Below are positions 19,647 to 26,463 of a DNA stretch of 26,463 nucleotides, piece by piece. Position 1 is the stretch's first letter, and every line of letters begins with the position of its first letter. The notes under the pieces were generated by a model. The model did no database searches. It was not told where the DNA came from and saw only the letters and a list, made by a program, of their open reading frames with translations. Made by a program: the position numbers and the translations under genes. Origin of the DNA: Planctomycetota bacterium (GTDB lineage: Bacteria > Planctomycetota > PUPC01 > DSUN01); contig DAOOIT010000031.1 in NCBI GenBank assembly GCA_035384565.1, forward strand, positions 1 to 26,463, read 5' to 3'.

Positions 19647-21077
19647 ATGGCGTTGTCGAAGGATCGGATCGTCATCGAGGGCGACGCGGCCGACGCGATC
19701 CGCGAGTACTCGAAGCTGCTGGACCAGAACGTGCAGTTGAAGCAGCAGATGCGGGACTTGCGGAAGGAGGCGAAGGGCGCGAGCGACGACATGTCGGGGG
19801 GGCTGTCGAAGACGGGGAAGGAGCTGCTGAACCAGGCGGTGTCGTGGCTGAGCGTGGGGGCGGCGGTGGCGGGGGTGACACGGGCGTACCAGGAGCAGTT
19901 GCGGATCGGGAAGGAGCTGGCGGAGCAGAGCGACAAGCTCACGGATTCGCTGGCGAAGGCGTTGAGTGCGGCGGGCGACACGCGGCAGGCCCCGCTGATC
20001 AAGGCGGCGCTGGAGGCGATGCCGGCTCCGAGCGTGGGGATGCAGGGCCGCGTGTCGGCGTACCAGGCGGTGCGAGGGACGATGCCGAACGCTCCGCTGG
20101 GTCGGGTGCTGTCGGTGACGGCGCAGGCGTTGCGGGCCGAGGACGCGGGCGCCGTGCCGTCGGAGTTGGGGAGCCTTGCGGGCGCGCTGGCGGGGGTGTT
20201 CCCGCAGTGGTCGAGCGGGCGGGCGGCCGACATGGCCTTCGTCTTGCAGCAGGCGGCGGGCCGCCGCGGCGGCAAGATGGATACCGAGGGGTTGAAGGTG
20301 ATCAGCCAGTGGGCTGAGGCGGGGATCGGCTCGCCCGAGCAGGGCCTCGGGCTGCTGCTCGCTGCGGGCGAGGCGGGGCAGAAGGGCACGGCGATCACCA
20401 CGCTGATCGCGAAGCTGACCGAGCAGAAGCGAGTGACGGAGAAGGGTGCGGAGGGCAGGCTGCTGCGGAGCTTCTACGCCGAGAAGGACCCGCAGGCACG
20501 GCTGGGGATGCTGTCGGGGAATCGGCCGCTGTTGACCGCGCTGTTCGACGCCCAGGCTCCTGCGATGGCGGCGATGCTGCGGCGGCGTCCTGAGGAGTAT
20601 GCGGGGCTGCTGGGCGGTGCGGAGGGGGCGATCAGCCGCGCCGCGGCGGACCTGATGAAGCTCCCCGGCTTCGCCCAGGTGCAGGCGGCGCGGGAGTATG
20701 AGGTCGCGAGCGAGCTGGCCGGGATGAGCGGCCCCGTGGCCGAGAAGGAACGGCGGGTCCAGGCCGTGGTGGCGGCCGCCCGGGCTCGGCGGCGGGTGCG
20801 CCAGCCGTGGGCGGTGGAGAGCCTGGCGGACTGGGAGGTGGGGTTCACGGCTCGGACGCTGGGTCCGGCGCACGCGGCTCGGGCGTATCTGCCTGCGGCG
20901 GAGGCGGACAAGTTCATCGCCACGTTCTACGGGGAGGGGGATGGCGGCGGCGCGGTCGCGTCGGCTGCGGCGAAGTCCGCGGAGTCGCTGGCGCGGTATC
21001 TGGGGACGATGGCGGGCGACGTGGGGCGGATGATGACGCGCCCCTGGGCCATGGCGAACGCGCCACACGGGGAGTGA
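19647..21077 (+). CDS. Tape measure protein
   Basis: A 476-residue protein right after the frameshifted chaperone pair, with the pattern of a tape measure: an N-terminal coiled coil (EYSKLLDQNVQLKQQMRDLRKEAKGASDD) and a hydrophobic segment around residues 55-75 (LLNQAVSWLSVGAAVAGVTRAY). A long Ala/Glu/Arg helical body follows, with no enzymatic domain seen. The length of a siphovirus tail scales with this protein, about 0.15 nm per residue, so a short tail near 70 nm is expected if the whole protein is used. It starts at ATG 19647. Confidence 0.75.
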   Translation: MALSKDRIVIEGDAADAIREYSKLLDQNVQLKQQMRDLRKEAKGASDDMSGGLSKTGKELLNQAVSWLSVGAAVAGVTRAYQEQLRIGKELAEQSDKLTDSLAKALSAAGDTRQAPLIKAALEAMPAPSVGMQGRVSAYQAVRGTMPNAPLGRVLSVTAQALRAEDAGAVPSELGSLAGALAGVFPQWSSGRAADMAFVLQQAAGRRGGKMDTEGLKVISQWAEAGIGSPEQGLGLLLAAGEAGQKGTAITTLIAKLTEQKRVTEKGAEGRLLRSFYAEKDPQARLGMLSGNRPLLTALFDAQAPAMAAMLRRRPEEYAGLLGGAEGAISRAAADLMKLPGFAQVQAAREYEVASELAGMSGPVAEKERRVQAVVAAARARRRVRQPWAVESLADWEVGFTARTLGPAHAARAYLPAAEADKFIATFYGEGDGGGAVASAAAKSAESLARYLGTMAGDVGRMMTRPWAMANAPHGE

Positions 21078-21080
21078 GCG

Positions 21081-21479
21081 ATGCCTTCGGCGAACGTGAT
21101 CGGCGGCCAGCAGGTGCTCGAGATTCTGGGGGTTCCGGACGAGCCCGGGGGTGCGCTGTCCGTGATCGAGCATGAGGGGGTGGACGGCGCGGCGTTTCGG
21201 CAGCGGGGGAAGCGGAGCGCTCCGTTCCTGGTTCGGACCGTGGTGGATCAGGCGGACGGGGCGACGGCGAAGACGACGCTGGCCACGTACAAGGCGTTGG
21301 CGGGGGGCGACCCGATCAGCGTGTTCGACGCGCATGGGAACGAGTGGCCGAGCCTGGTGGTGCACGGGGTGCGGTGCCTGGAGCTGCGGCCGATTGCGAC
21401 GCCCGTGGGCGGCGGGAGTCCGACGAGCACGGTGCTGCTGGTGTGCGAGTGGGCGCTGCAATCGGCGAACCTGGGGTGA
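21081..21479 (+). CDS. Tail protein downstream of tape measure
   Basis: A 132-residue protein starting 3 bp after the tape measure stop, with GGGGAGTGAG as ribosome site. It is beta-rich with a central segment FLVRTVVDQADGATAKTTLATYKALAGGDPISVFDAHGNEW that resembles small tail-tip or distal tail domains, but no family signature is clear. By order it would correspond to one of the lambda M/L/K tip genes. I leave its role as a probable tail-tip component. Confidence 0.5.
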   Translation: MPSANVIGGQQVLEILGVPDEPGGALSVIEHEGVDGAAFRQRGKRSAPFLVRTVVDQADGATAKTTLATYKALAGGDPISVFDAHGNEWPSLVVHGVRCLELRPIATPVGGGSPTSTVLLVCEWALQSANLG

Positions 21480-21487
21480 GGTGAGCG

Positions 21488-22012
21488 ATGGCGATCACGT
21501 CGGCGAGCCTCGTGCGGACGGGACCTGTGGCGGCTCGGCTGGAGTATGCGAGCGACCAGGTGTCGCCGACGTTTCGGGTGTATCGGGACGGCGTGTTGAT
21601 CGCCACGACGGCGGCGACGTGGCTGGACGTGGCGTTCGGGCGGGGGGAGTATCCCGTCTTCGAGGTGTATGACGACGCGACGGCTCCTGGGCTGTGCTAT
21701 CCCGACCGTGCGACGGTGCAGTGGCGGGGCCAGGGGGCTGGGATCGCGCACTACCGCGTCGAGCAGTTCGTGGGCGCGGCGTGGGCGGTGAAGGCGCGGG
21801 TGCCTGAGACGGGGGCGGGGTACTACCACTGGCGGTCGGCGCGGCTGGCCGACGCGACGGAGCATTCGTTTCGGGTGATCGCGGTGGGGGTCGGGGGGGC
21901 GGAGAGCGTGGCGGCCTCGCTGGACGTGCTGCTGGTGCGGGTGCCGGACCCGCCGGGCGTGGATTTCAGCTACGACCCTGAGACGGGTGCGGTGACCCTC
22001 TCGGCGGCCTGA
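21488..22012 (+). CDS. Virion protein with possible fibronectin III-like fold
   Basis: A 174-residue protein starting at ATG 21488. The repeated strand pattern (ARLEYASDQVSPTFRVYRDGVLIATTAATWLDVAFGRGEYPVFEVYDD, then GIAHYRVEQFVGAAWAVKARVPETGAGYYHWRSARLADATEHSFRVIAVGVGGAESVAA) has two copies of the fibronectin III/Ig-type layout, with tyrosine/tryptophan core positions and a final V-D-F-Y-D-P-E-T-G segment. Such domains occur on phage tail-tip and head surface proteins and can bind surface glycans. The location among tail genes supports a structural role. Confidence 0.5.
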   Translation: MAITSASLVRTGPVAARLEYASDQVSPTFRVYRDGVLIATTAATWLDVAFGRGEYPVFEVYDDATAPGLCYPDRATVQWRGQGAGIAHYRVEQFVGAAWAVKARVPETGAGYYHWRSARLADATEHSFRVIAVGVGGAESVAASLDVLLVRVPDPPGVDFSYDPETGAVTLSAA

Positions 22013-22033
22013 GTGAGATGAAAGGGTGAACCG

Positions 22034-23059
22034 ATGGCCGATCAGTACACGGGTGCGGACGCTATCCGCGTGTTCCTGACGGGGGCTGCGAGCGACGGGG
22101 GGGCGCAGAGCGATCCTGCCGCGAGCCTGGGGAAGTACAGGAGTTCGACGCGGCTGGACTCGCTGGGGGTGTCGGTGGTGTCGGGGCCGGCGAACATCAC
22201 GGTGGAGTTCGCCTCGGCGGAGAACGGCCCTGGCGAGGGGGAGATGGACACGAAGAGCGTGAACTCGCTGAGCTGGACGGCGCCTGGGGATACCGAGGGC
22301 GCGGAGGTGACGATCGCCAACGGCGAGACGAAGCTGCTGCCGAGCAACGACCCGAACAAGTTCCTGATCGTCACCCGGACGTCGGCTGCCGACCTGGCGA
22401 ACACGGCCACGATCACGCTGACGGACGTGATGAACAACCTGTGGGACAACGTGAGCGACGCGGAGCGGACGGCGGGGGACGTCGAGATTCGGTGCGTGTG
22501 CTTCAAGAACGTGTCGTCGAGCGAGATCAAAAGCCTGAAGGCGTGGCTGGGCACGATCGGCACGGCGGCGGCGGTGGACGCGAGCGGGTATGCCGCGAGC
22601 GGGGCGGTGACCGTGACCTCGAAGGTGGCGGCCGGGTTCGCGGACTGGGACGACGCGGGGTTCGTGCACAACGATGACACGAACGAGGTGATGTACTTCA
22701 CCAAGACGGATTCGAGCAACCTCGCGGTGGCGGCTGGGGGGCGCGACGTGTGGGGGGACGGGGCTGCGGCGGGTCTGGAGGATCACGTCATTCGGCAGGT
22801 GCCGCAGTGGCGGATCGGGAAGGAGGCTCCGAGCGGGCAGCCGAACGGCTCGTTCACGGACGCGAGTGCTGGGGAGGGCGAGGCCTCGCCGGTGACGTGC
22901 TACCATCCCGTGTCGGCTGGGGATGCGGCGGTGGTGAACATCGGCGACCTGGCGGCGGGCTACATCTACGCCTTGTGGGTGGAGCGCAAGATCGTCGCGG
23001 GCGCCGCGGCGGACCCGTCGGTGCTCGACGTGTTTCAGTTCAGCTTCGAGAGTGCGTGA
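22034..23059 (+). CDS. Large beta-rich virion protein, possibly tail tip
   Basis: A 341-residue protein starting at ATG 22034 (AAAGGGTGAAC upstream). It is Ala/Gly/Thr/Ser/Asp-rich and made of alternating strands and turns throughout, with segments such as LLPSNDPNKFLIVTRTSAADLANTATITLTDVMNNLWDNV and EIRCVCFKNVSSSEIKSLKAWLG, and ends with a beta part (YIYALWVERKIVAGAAADPSVLDVFQFSFESA). No enzyme motif or signal peptide is seen. Position before the lipoproteins and the hydrolase suggests a tail or tail-fibre component. The family is not recognised. Confidence 0.5.
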   Translation: MADQYTGADAIRVFLTGAASDGGAQSDPAASLGKYRSSTRLDSLGVSVVSGPANITVEFASAENGPGEGEMDTKSVNSLSWTAPGDTEGAEVTIANGETKLLPSNDPNKFLIVTRTSAADLANTATITLTDVMNNLWDNVSDAERTAGDVEIRCVCFKNVSSSEIKSLKAWLGTIGTAAAVDASGYAASGAVTVTSKVAAGFADWDDAGFVHNDDTNEVMYFTKTDSSNLAVAAGGRDVWGDGAAAGLEDHVIRQVPQWRIGKEAPSGQPNGSFTDASAGEGEASPVTCYHPVSAGDAAVVNIGDLAAGYIYALWVERKIVAGAAADPSVLDVFQFSFESA

Positions 23060-23079
23060 GTGTGACCAGGAGCGAAGCG

Positions 23080-23343
23080 ATGCGGGGCGTGCGCACGTGG
23101 GTGCTGGTCGCAGTGTTCGCCCTGCTCCTCGCGCTCGCGGGCTGCGCCCTGTCGCCCGTGGACTTCGGGATCACGCTGTCCAGCAGGCCGCAGTTCGGCA
23201 TCCAGGGCTGCGTGCTGGCGGCGGAACCCATCGTGGTAGGGCAGACCCGGCCCGACGCCTACGCCTACGGCTTCTCGCAGGGCTACCTGCTGCTGGGCGC
23301 GCGCGTGCGGAGCGCGTATGCGAAGGCGGCGGGGGTGTCCTGA
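23080..23343 (+). CDS. Small lipoprotein
   Basis: An 87-residue protein started at ATG 23080 with AGGAG upstream. It has a charged N-terminus (MRGVRT), a hydrophobic core to residue 20 and a lipobox LAGC with C22, so it should be exported, lipid-modified and anchored, probably at the inner leaflet of the outer membrane. The rest (ITLSSRPQFGIQGCVLAAEP...YAYGFSQGYLLLGARVRSAYAKAAG) is beta-like. In phages, small lipoproteins near lysis genes are outer-membrane spanins or exclusion proteins. No partner spanin with a transmembrane anchor is obvious next to it. An in-frame open stretch follows its TGA. Confidence 0.6.
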   Translation: MRGVRTWVLVAVFALLLALAGCALSPVDFGITLSSRPQFGIQGCVLAAEPIVVGQTRPDAYAYGFSQGYLLLGARVRSAYAKAAGVS

Positions 23344-23354
23344 CTGAAGCGGTT

Positions 23355-23371
23355 CCACGTAGGGTACGTGG
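23355..23371 (+). promoter_or_regulatory. Hairpin just after the lipoprotein stop
   Basis: CCACGT (23355-23360) pairs with ACGTGG (23366-23371) over AGGGT, 11 nt after the TGA. The frame after the TGA stays open for 30 codons to TAG 23434-23436. A stem at this spacing is a layout seen in stop-codon readthrough, but it may be only a local hairpin. Confidence 0.35.
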
Positions 23372-23446
23372 GCCTGTTTGCGGACATTCAGTACACGCGC
23401 CCGCTCATCGTGTTGATTCGGTTCCTTGCATCTTAGGAGTGCTGCG

Positions 23447-23851
23447 ATGAAGGTTCTCTGGTGTGTGCTGCTGGTGGTGCTGCTTCCTGGCTGTGCTGGC
23501 ATCCTCACGGGCGGCGGTGAATCCGCACCCGTGGCCGTGCCGATGGACATGGCCTACGACATCACGCTCGTCGTGGAACAGGGCGGCGTCGCGCCCACCG
23601 GCGAGGGCGTCGCGGGCGCTGAAATTGGGGACAACGCGAAAGACTTGGGCCTCGGACTGTCCGCCGCGCTGACCCGGTGGAATCCGCTGATCTGGATTTT
23701 CGGGGCGAGCAAGGCCGCTGACGTGGCCGAGAGCAGGGGCGGCGGCAGGGCGAGCGACGACTCCGCCGTGACCGACGCCGTGCTGAAGGCCCTGGCCAGC
23801 GGCGGCAAGTTCACCTACACGCGCAAGGTCGTGTGGAGGCCCAAGCCGTGA
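23447..23851 (+). CDS. Second lipoprotein
   Basis: A 134-residue protein starting at ATG 23447, with AGGAG upstream (partly formed by the preceding TAG). Its signal is MK plus a hydrophobic run and lipobox LPGC with C16. After a Gly-rich linker the mature part has a beta segment (AYDITLVVEQGGVAPTGEG), an Ala/Leu helical stretch (NAKDLGLGLSAALTRWNPLIWIFGASKAADV) and a basic end (FTYTRKVVWRPKP). It has the features of an outer-membrane lipoprotein and could be a spanin-like, exclusion or tail-related protein. Two lipoproteins in a row in a tail/lysis area are unusual. Confidence 0.6.
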   Translation: MKVLWCVLLVVLLPGCAGILTGGGESAPVAVPMDMAYDITLVVEQGGVAPTGEGVAGAEIGDNAKDLGLGLSAALTRWNPLIWIFGASKAADVAESRGGGRASDDSAVTDAVLKALASGGKFTYTRKVVWRPKP

Positions 23852-23907
23852 GGCGCGCGATCCTGTGCTACGTGGCGTCGTGGTGGGTGTCCGTGATCGT
23901 GGGGTGA
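23848..23907 (+). CDS. 19-residue hydrophobic micro-ORF
   Basis: GTG 23848 overlaps the preceding lipoprotein stop as GTGA, and a GGAGG (23835-23839) lies 8 nt upstream. The peptide MRRAILCYVASWWVSVIVG is a single basic-start, tryptophan-containing membrane segment. Its stop is 3 nt before the hydrolase ATG at 23911. Ribosome site, coupling and hydrophobicity favour expression, perhaps as a holin-like or leader peptide, but a frame this short can arise by chance in GC-rich DNA. Confidence 0.4.
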   Translation: MRRAILCYVASWWVSVIVG

Positions 23908-23910
23908 GGC

Positions 23911-24462
23911 ATGGGCGATACGCTGTTTCAGGCGGGCGACGTGGTGTGCGAGGTCGGCACGTTGTTGCTGGGCCGCGCGATTGCCTGGGCCACGCGGGGC
24001 CGCCGTGAGGCCAAGACCGTCTGCACCCATGTCGGGCGCATGGTGGACCCCACCACCATCGCGGAGGCGGGCCTGCGCTACAAGGTCCACGCCTTTGACC
24101 CGACGCGGCGGGTGCGCGTGTTCCGTTACCGCCCCGGCCTGCCCGACGCGGCCCGCGACTGCATGTGGCACAAGGCGTGGGAGTATGTGGACAGGGTGTA
24201 TGGCTTCCTCAAGCTGGGCCTGCACCTCGCCGACGGCGTGCTGGAGAAGGTGCTGCCGGTCAAGCACGTCTACCTGTTCCGCCGCCTGTGCATGACGGAC
24301 TACCCGATCTGCTCGTGGGACGTGGCGTGGGCGTATGACGAGTGTGCGGGGGTGCGGTTCGGCGTGCCGCCGCGTGCGGCGACGCCCGACGACATTCTGG
24401 ACTGGCTTGAGGCGCACCCCGAGGACTGGGAGTGCGTGTACGACAACACGGGGAGCGCGTGA
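23911..24462 (+). CDS. YiiX-like (permuted NlpC/P60) cysteine hydrolase
   Basis: A 183-residue protein starting at ATG 23911. It follows the circularly permuted NlpC/P60 family order: early LFQAGDVV, then the His motif THVG (H40) with a nearby acidic residue (E52 in TIAEAG), and later the Cys motif YPICSWDVAWAYDECAGVRFG (C134) and TPDDILDWL near the end. Such enzymes cleave amide or thioester bonds (peptidoglycan peptides, lipids); in a phage it may be an endolysin or a tail-associated cell-wall hydrolase. No signal peptide is seen, so export would need a holin or virion delivery. The only clear lytic candidate in the window. Confidence 0.68.
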   Translation: MGDTLFQAGDVVCEVGTLLLGRAIAWATRGRREAKTVCTHVGRMVDPTTIAEAGLRYKVHAFDPTRRVRVFRYRPGLPDAARDCMWHKAWEYVDRVYGFLKLGLHLADGVLEKVLPVKHVYLFRRLCMTDYPICSWDVAWAYDECAGVRFGVPPRAATPDDILDWLEAHPEDWECVYDNTGSA

Positions 24463-24519
24463 GTGTTCCTCGCCCTCGCGGCGCTGGCCGTGTCGTGCGG
24501 GGCGTATGAGGGGCCGTAG
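24463..24519 (+). CDS. 18-residue micro-ORF with lipobox-like end
   Basis: GTG 24463 directly follows the hydrolase stop (TGA GTG), with GGGGAG (24450-24455) 7 nt upstream, and ends at TAG 24517-24519, abutting the next gene's ATG. The peptide MFLALAALAVSCGAYEGP is hydrophobic and ends with a VSC that is close to a lipobox (position -3 is Ala rather than Leu). A tiny lipopeptide is possible. The tight packing supports translation; function is unknown and chance occurrence cannot be excluded. Confidence 0.38.
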   Translation: MFLALAALAVSCGAYEGP

Positions 24520-25470
24520 ATGCAGTGGAACCTGCTGAACGCTCAGGCCAAGACGAACGCGCAGCGCTGCGAGTGCGCCTACGGGATGCTGGAGGCCCTC
24601 AGGGCTCGCCACAACAACGCGGGCAGGACGCTGGACGCTGCCGCGTTCCGTGCGTGGAAAGCGGCGTGGTGGAGGCCCCGGAATGCCCTGGCCGTCGCCG
24701 CGATCCTCAGCGTGCGCGACAAGGCGTTGTCGCAGCAGGAGAAATCGAGCGACACGCTCTTCGTCGCACGCAAGGCCGCGTGGAAGGCCAGCACGGCCTA
24801 CCCAGTGGACCTCGACGGCCTGGCCGTCACGCCCGGCGTCCCGCCGGCCGACCCGTACGAGGACCTGACGACGTTCACGGAGGTGGATTCGGCGAGCGAC
24901 CTCACTCTCTCGGCCACGACGTGCACGATAAACTCGATGCGGCGCGACGCCAACAGCTATGTGTACAAGAGCTACGGCGCGAGCCACTTCACCAACTACG
25001 AGCACGATTTCGAGGCGAAGTTCACGAGTGCCGACGCGGGCAGCGACGTGATCGTGTGGGGGTGCACCAACGACTACGGCGCGTTCGTGGACATGAGCAA
25101 CGGGCAGATCGTGTACCACAGCAGGACCTCGGACGGCCTGACCTATCGGTATCTGCTGTACGACCGCGGGAACAGCAACTACGACCTGGGCGCTGTGAGC
25201 ATCAACACGGCGTACTACTTCACCGTGGGGCGCAGCGGCACGACGGGCACGTGCGAAATCTACTCGGACTCGGGCCGCACGAGCCTGGTGGACACGTTGG
25301 CCGCGACCGTGCAGAACACGGCCTGGCAGTACTTGATGTGCTGCGGGTCGATCAACAGCGGCACCTACGGGGACAGGGCACAGACGGGCTACTCGAAGAA
25401 CTTCGACATCAAGGAGGCGGCGGCCGTGGTGCGGCACCGCCAGGTGATCGGCGGCGGCCTCATTCGCTAG
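24520..25470 (+). CDS. Lectin-like (concanavalin A fold-like) tail protein
   Basis: A 316-residue protein starting at ATG 24520, right after a TAG, with GAGGGG upstream. The first 100 residues are helical and charged, with WKAAWWRPRNALAVAAILSVRD and WKAS segments, a likely attachment domain. Residues about 115-295 form a jelly-roll pattern: TNYEHDFEAKFTSADAGSDVIVWGCTNDYGAFVDMSNGQIVYHSRTS, then AYYFTVGRSGTTGTCEIYSDSGRTSLVDTL, the order of concanavalin A-like/laminin G phage domains, with Cys in the strands. Such modules bind host glycans on receptor-binding fibres. The end (KEAAAVVRHRQVIGGGLIR) is basic. Confidence 0.6.
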   Translation: MQWNLLNAQAKTNAQRCECAYGMLEALRARHNNAGRTLDAAAFRAWKAAWWRPRNALAVAAILSVRDKALSQQEKSSDTLFVARKAAWKASTAYPVDLDGLAVTPGVPPADPYEDLTTFTEVDSASDLTLSATTCTINSMRRDANSYVYKSYGASHFTNYEHDFEAKFTSADAGSDVIVWGCTNDYGAFVDMSNGQIVYHSRTSDGLTYRYLLYDRGNSNYDLGAVSINTAYYFTVGRSGTTGTCEIYSDSGRTSLVDTLAATVQNTAWQYLMCCGSINSGTYGDRAQTGYSKNFDIKEAAAVVRHRQVIGGGLIR

Positions 25471-25482
25471 GAGCGACCTGAG

Positions 25483-26079
25483 ATGGCAGACAACATCACG
25501 CTGAACACGGGGTCGGGCGGCGACACGCTGAGCGCCGATGACATCGCTGGGGTGAAGGTGCAGCGGGTGAAGGTGCAGCACGGGGCGGACGGGGCGGCCA
25601 CGGACGTCTCGACGGCGAGTCCGCTGCCCGTGGATCTCCGTGCCAACAACCTGGGCGACGTGCCTGTGACGCTGGACGGGGAGCAGGTGCGAGCGGCCGC
25701 TCAGAGCGATGCGATGTACGACGGGACCACGAGCTGCACGGTCAAGCGGTTCAGCGTGGTGGGGACGACGAACGGGAACAACACGCTGATCTCGGCGGTG
25801 GCCGACAAGAAGTTCAGGATACTGAGCCTGGCGATCGTGGGGCTGAGCGCGACGGCGGCGAACGTGTACGTGGTGAACGGGGACAACAACCTGATCGCCA
25901 ACTCGACCAACAAGCTGCCCGTGAGCTGCGACGCGGACGCCGACCACGTGTCGGGGCTGGTGCTGCCGCACAACCCCGGCGGGTGGCTCCAGACGGACAC
26001 GGCGAACGAGGCGCTGGTGGCCGTGCACGACAGCACGGCTCCGGTGCTGTACGTGGGGACGTATGTTGAGGTGGCGTGA
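25483..26079 (+). CDS. Beta-rich structural protein (tail fibre-associated)
   Basis: A 198-residue protein starting at ATG 25483 (GGAGC upstream). It begins with MADNITLNTGSGGDTLSADDIAGVKVQRVKVQHGADGAATDVS, a start I recognise in many phage virion proteins of unknown role. The remainder is a mixed strand/turn body (FRILSLAIVGLSATAANVYVVNGDNNLIANSTNKLPV, then VLPHNPGGWLQTDTANEALVAVHDSTAPVLYVGTYVEVA), like small receptor-binding or fibre-decorating domains. The stop shares one base with the next gene's ATG (TGATG), so the two may form a fibre unit. Confidence 0.6.
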   Translation: MADNITLNTGSGGDTLSADDIAGVKVQRVKVQHGADGAATDVSTASPLPVDLRANNLGDVPVTLDGEQVRAAAQSDAMYDGTTSCTVKRFSVVGTTNGNNTLISAVADKKFRILSLAIVGLSATAANVYVVNGDNNLIANSTNKLPVSCDADADHVSGLVLPHNPGGWLQTDTANEALVAVHDSTAPVLYVGTYVEVA

Positions 26080-26463
26080 TGCTCGGCTGGGCGTTGAACC
26101 TGGGGTTCGGGGGCGGCGTGGCTCCTGTGCCGCGTGCGGCGAGCGTGCGCGGAGCGTGGATGTACGAGCCGTGGTCTCCTCGATCGGCGTCGGCCCGGGG
26201 CGGGTGGGCGCACGCGGGGCCGCGGAGTGCGGGCGGGCGCGGGCTGTACGTCGTGCGGGCGGAGCGGTCGGGGTCGGCCCGCGGGCAGTGGCAGACGTGT
26301 TCGGTGCGGAGTGCGGGGGCGCGCGGGCTGTGGTCGGTTCTGGGCACGGCGCACGCGGGGTCGTTGCGGGGGCAGTGGGCGTTGTTCGCGGTGCGGTCGG
26401 GGTCGGGCCGCGGGGAGTGGCAGGTGCGGGCTGCCCGAGCGGGGAGCGGGCGCGGGGAGTGGC
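26079..26463 (+). CDS. Arg-Gly-Trp repeat protein, 3' end outside the window
   Basis: The frame from ATG 26079 is open to the window end (128 codons plus one base, no stop). A short Gly-rich start (MLGWALNLGFGGGVAPVP) leads into eight degenerate repeats of about 13-17 residues with the core R-[SA]-[GA]-S-x-R-G-x-[WY], each followed by 4-7 hydrophobic or polar residues, for example RSGSARGQW and RSGSGRGEW. The pattern suggests a beta-hairpin or solenoid array with Trp/Tyr ladders. I do not recognise the family. It follows the fibre-like gene and could be a fibre shaft or surface protein. Confidence 0.7.
   Translation, partial: MLGWALNLGFGGGVAPVPRAASVRGAWMYEPWSPRSASARGGWAHAGPRSAGGRGLYVVRAERSGSARGQWQTCSVRSAGARGLWSVLGTAHAGSLRGQWALFAVRSGSGRGEWQVRAARAGSGRGEW
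26133..26463 (+). repeat. Tandem repeats of about 40-50 bp encoding R-x-x-S-x-RG-x-W
   Basis: Eight copies are visible before the window ends. DNA copies are degenerate but share blocks such as CGGTCGGGGTCGG and CGCGGGGAGTGG. The last two copies (26395-26463) are the most similar. The array continues past the edge. Confidence 0.7.

Noticed and set aside
19341..21461. 706-residue minus-strand frame opposite the tape measure gene
   Set aside because: Shadow frame with Arg/His/Leu-rich composition; the plus-strand gene has ribosome site, synteny and tape-measure features.
24525..25481. 318-residue plus-strand frame overlapping the lectin-like gene
   Set aside because: Arg/Gly/Gln-rich shadow in the +2 frame without a ribosome site.
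10040..26064. Identical 15-nt segment TACGTGGGGACGTAT at 10040-10054 and 26050-26064
   Set aside because: One copy is in a leader hairpin and the other is coding; a 15-mer match in 26 kb of GC-rich DNA can occur by chance.
26133..26463. CRISPR array or noncoding satellite
   Set aside because: The repeats keep one reading frame with conserved Arg, Gly and Trp positions and no unique spacers, so they are protein repeats.
1..26463. TET oxygenase, DNA methyltransferase, integrase, classical repressor and DNA polymerase
   Set aside because: Looked for as partners of the glycosyltransferase, att site and replication genes; no motif for any of them is present in the window.

Overview
The window reads as about 26 kb of a tailed-phage genome, or prophage, from a strongly GC-rich (roughly two-thirds G+C by eye) Gram-negative-type host. 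Lipoprotein signals and a type IV prepilin-like gene fit a diderm bacterium. A planctomycete-like host is possible from the general look of the proteins, but that is only an impression. No integrase, polymerase or complete tRNA is present, so the genome continues beyond both ends. Families are assigned by motif recognition only; no search was run.

Layout. (1) 46-836, minus strand: two translationally coupled small genes, one with two Cys clusters. They abut the 3' half of a CAU-anticodon tRNA (822-876) followed by a 12-bp terminator hairpin, which looks like an attachment site. (2) 1038-3547, plus strand: a small unknown gene, an isolated prepilin-like protein, a compact three-way-junction RNA fold, a ParB-like protein, and a glycosyltransferase resembling the phage TAGT family (DNA hypermodification). 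A leftward coiled-coil gene (3450-3749) with its own promoter converges on the glycosyltransferase gene. (3) 4038-6478: an early operon of three unknown genes plus a RarA/MgsA-like clamp-loader ATPase split into two genes in reversed order, with the C-terminal domain gene before the AAA+ gene. (4) 6479-6964: control region with a terminator-like hairpin, an 18-C tract, a perfect palindrome and a near-consensus sigma70 promoter.

(5) 6965-19643: late head and tail-assembly block in lambda order. It holds small terminase, GpA-type large terminase, two cysteine-motif mini-genes, gpW, portal, S49 protease with a nested in-frame scaffold, decoration protein, a Mu gpT-type major capsid protein (a lambda/Mu mosaic), connector proteins, tail tube, and a G/GT chaperone pair made by -1 frameshifting on A AAA AAA. 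(6) 19647-26463: short tape measure, tail/virion proteins, two lipoproteins, two micro-ORFs of 18-19 residues around a YiiX-like (permuted NlpC/P60) cysteine hydrolase, a lectin-like protein, and a C-terminal Arg-Gly-Trp repeat protein still open at the window edge.

The least ordinary items are the three-way junction before the ParB-glycosyltransferase pair, the split RarA, the recurrent GC-rich hairpins in the intergenic gaps, the unconventional lipoprotein/micro-ORF/hydrolase cluster, and the RGxW repeat protein.
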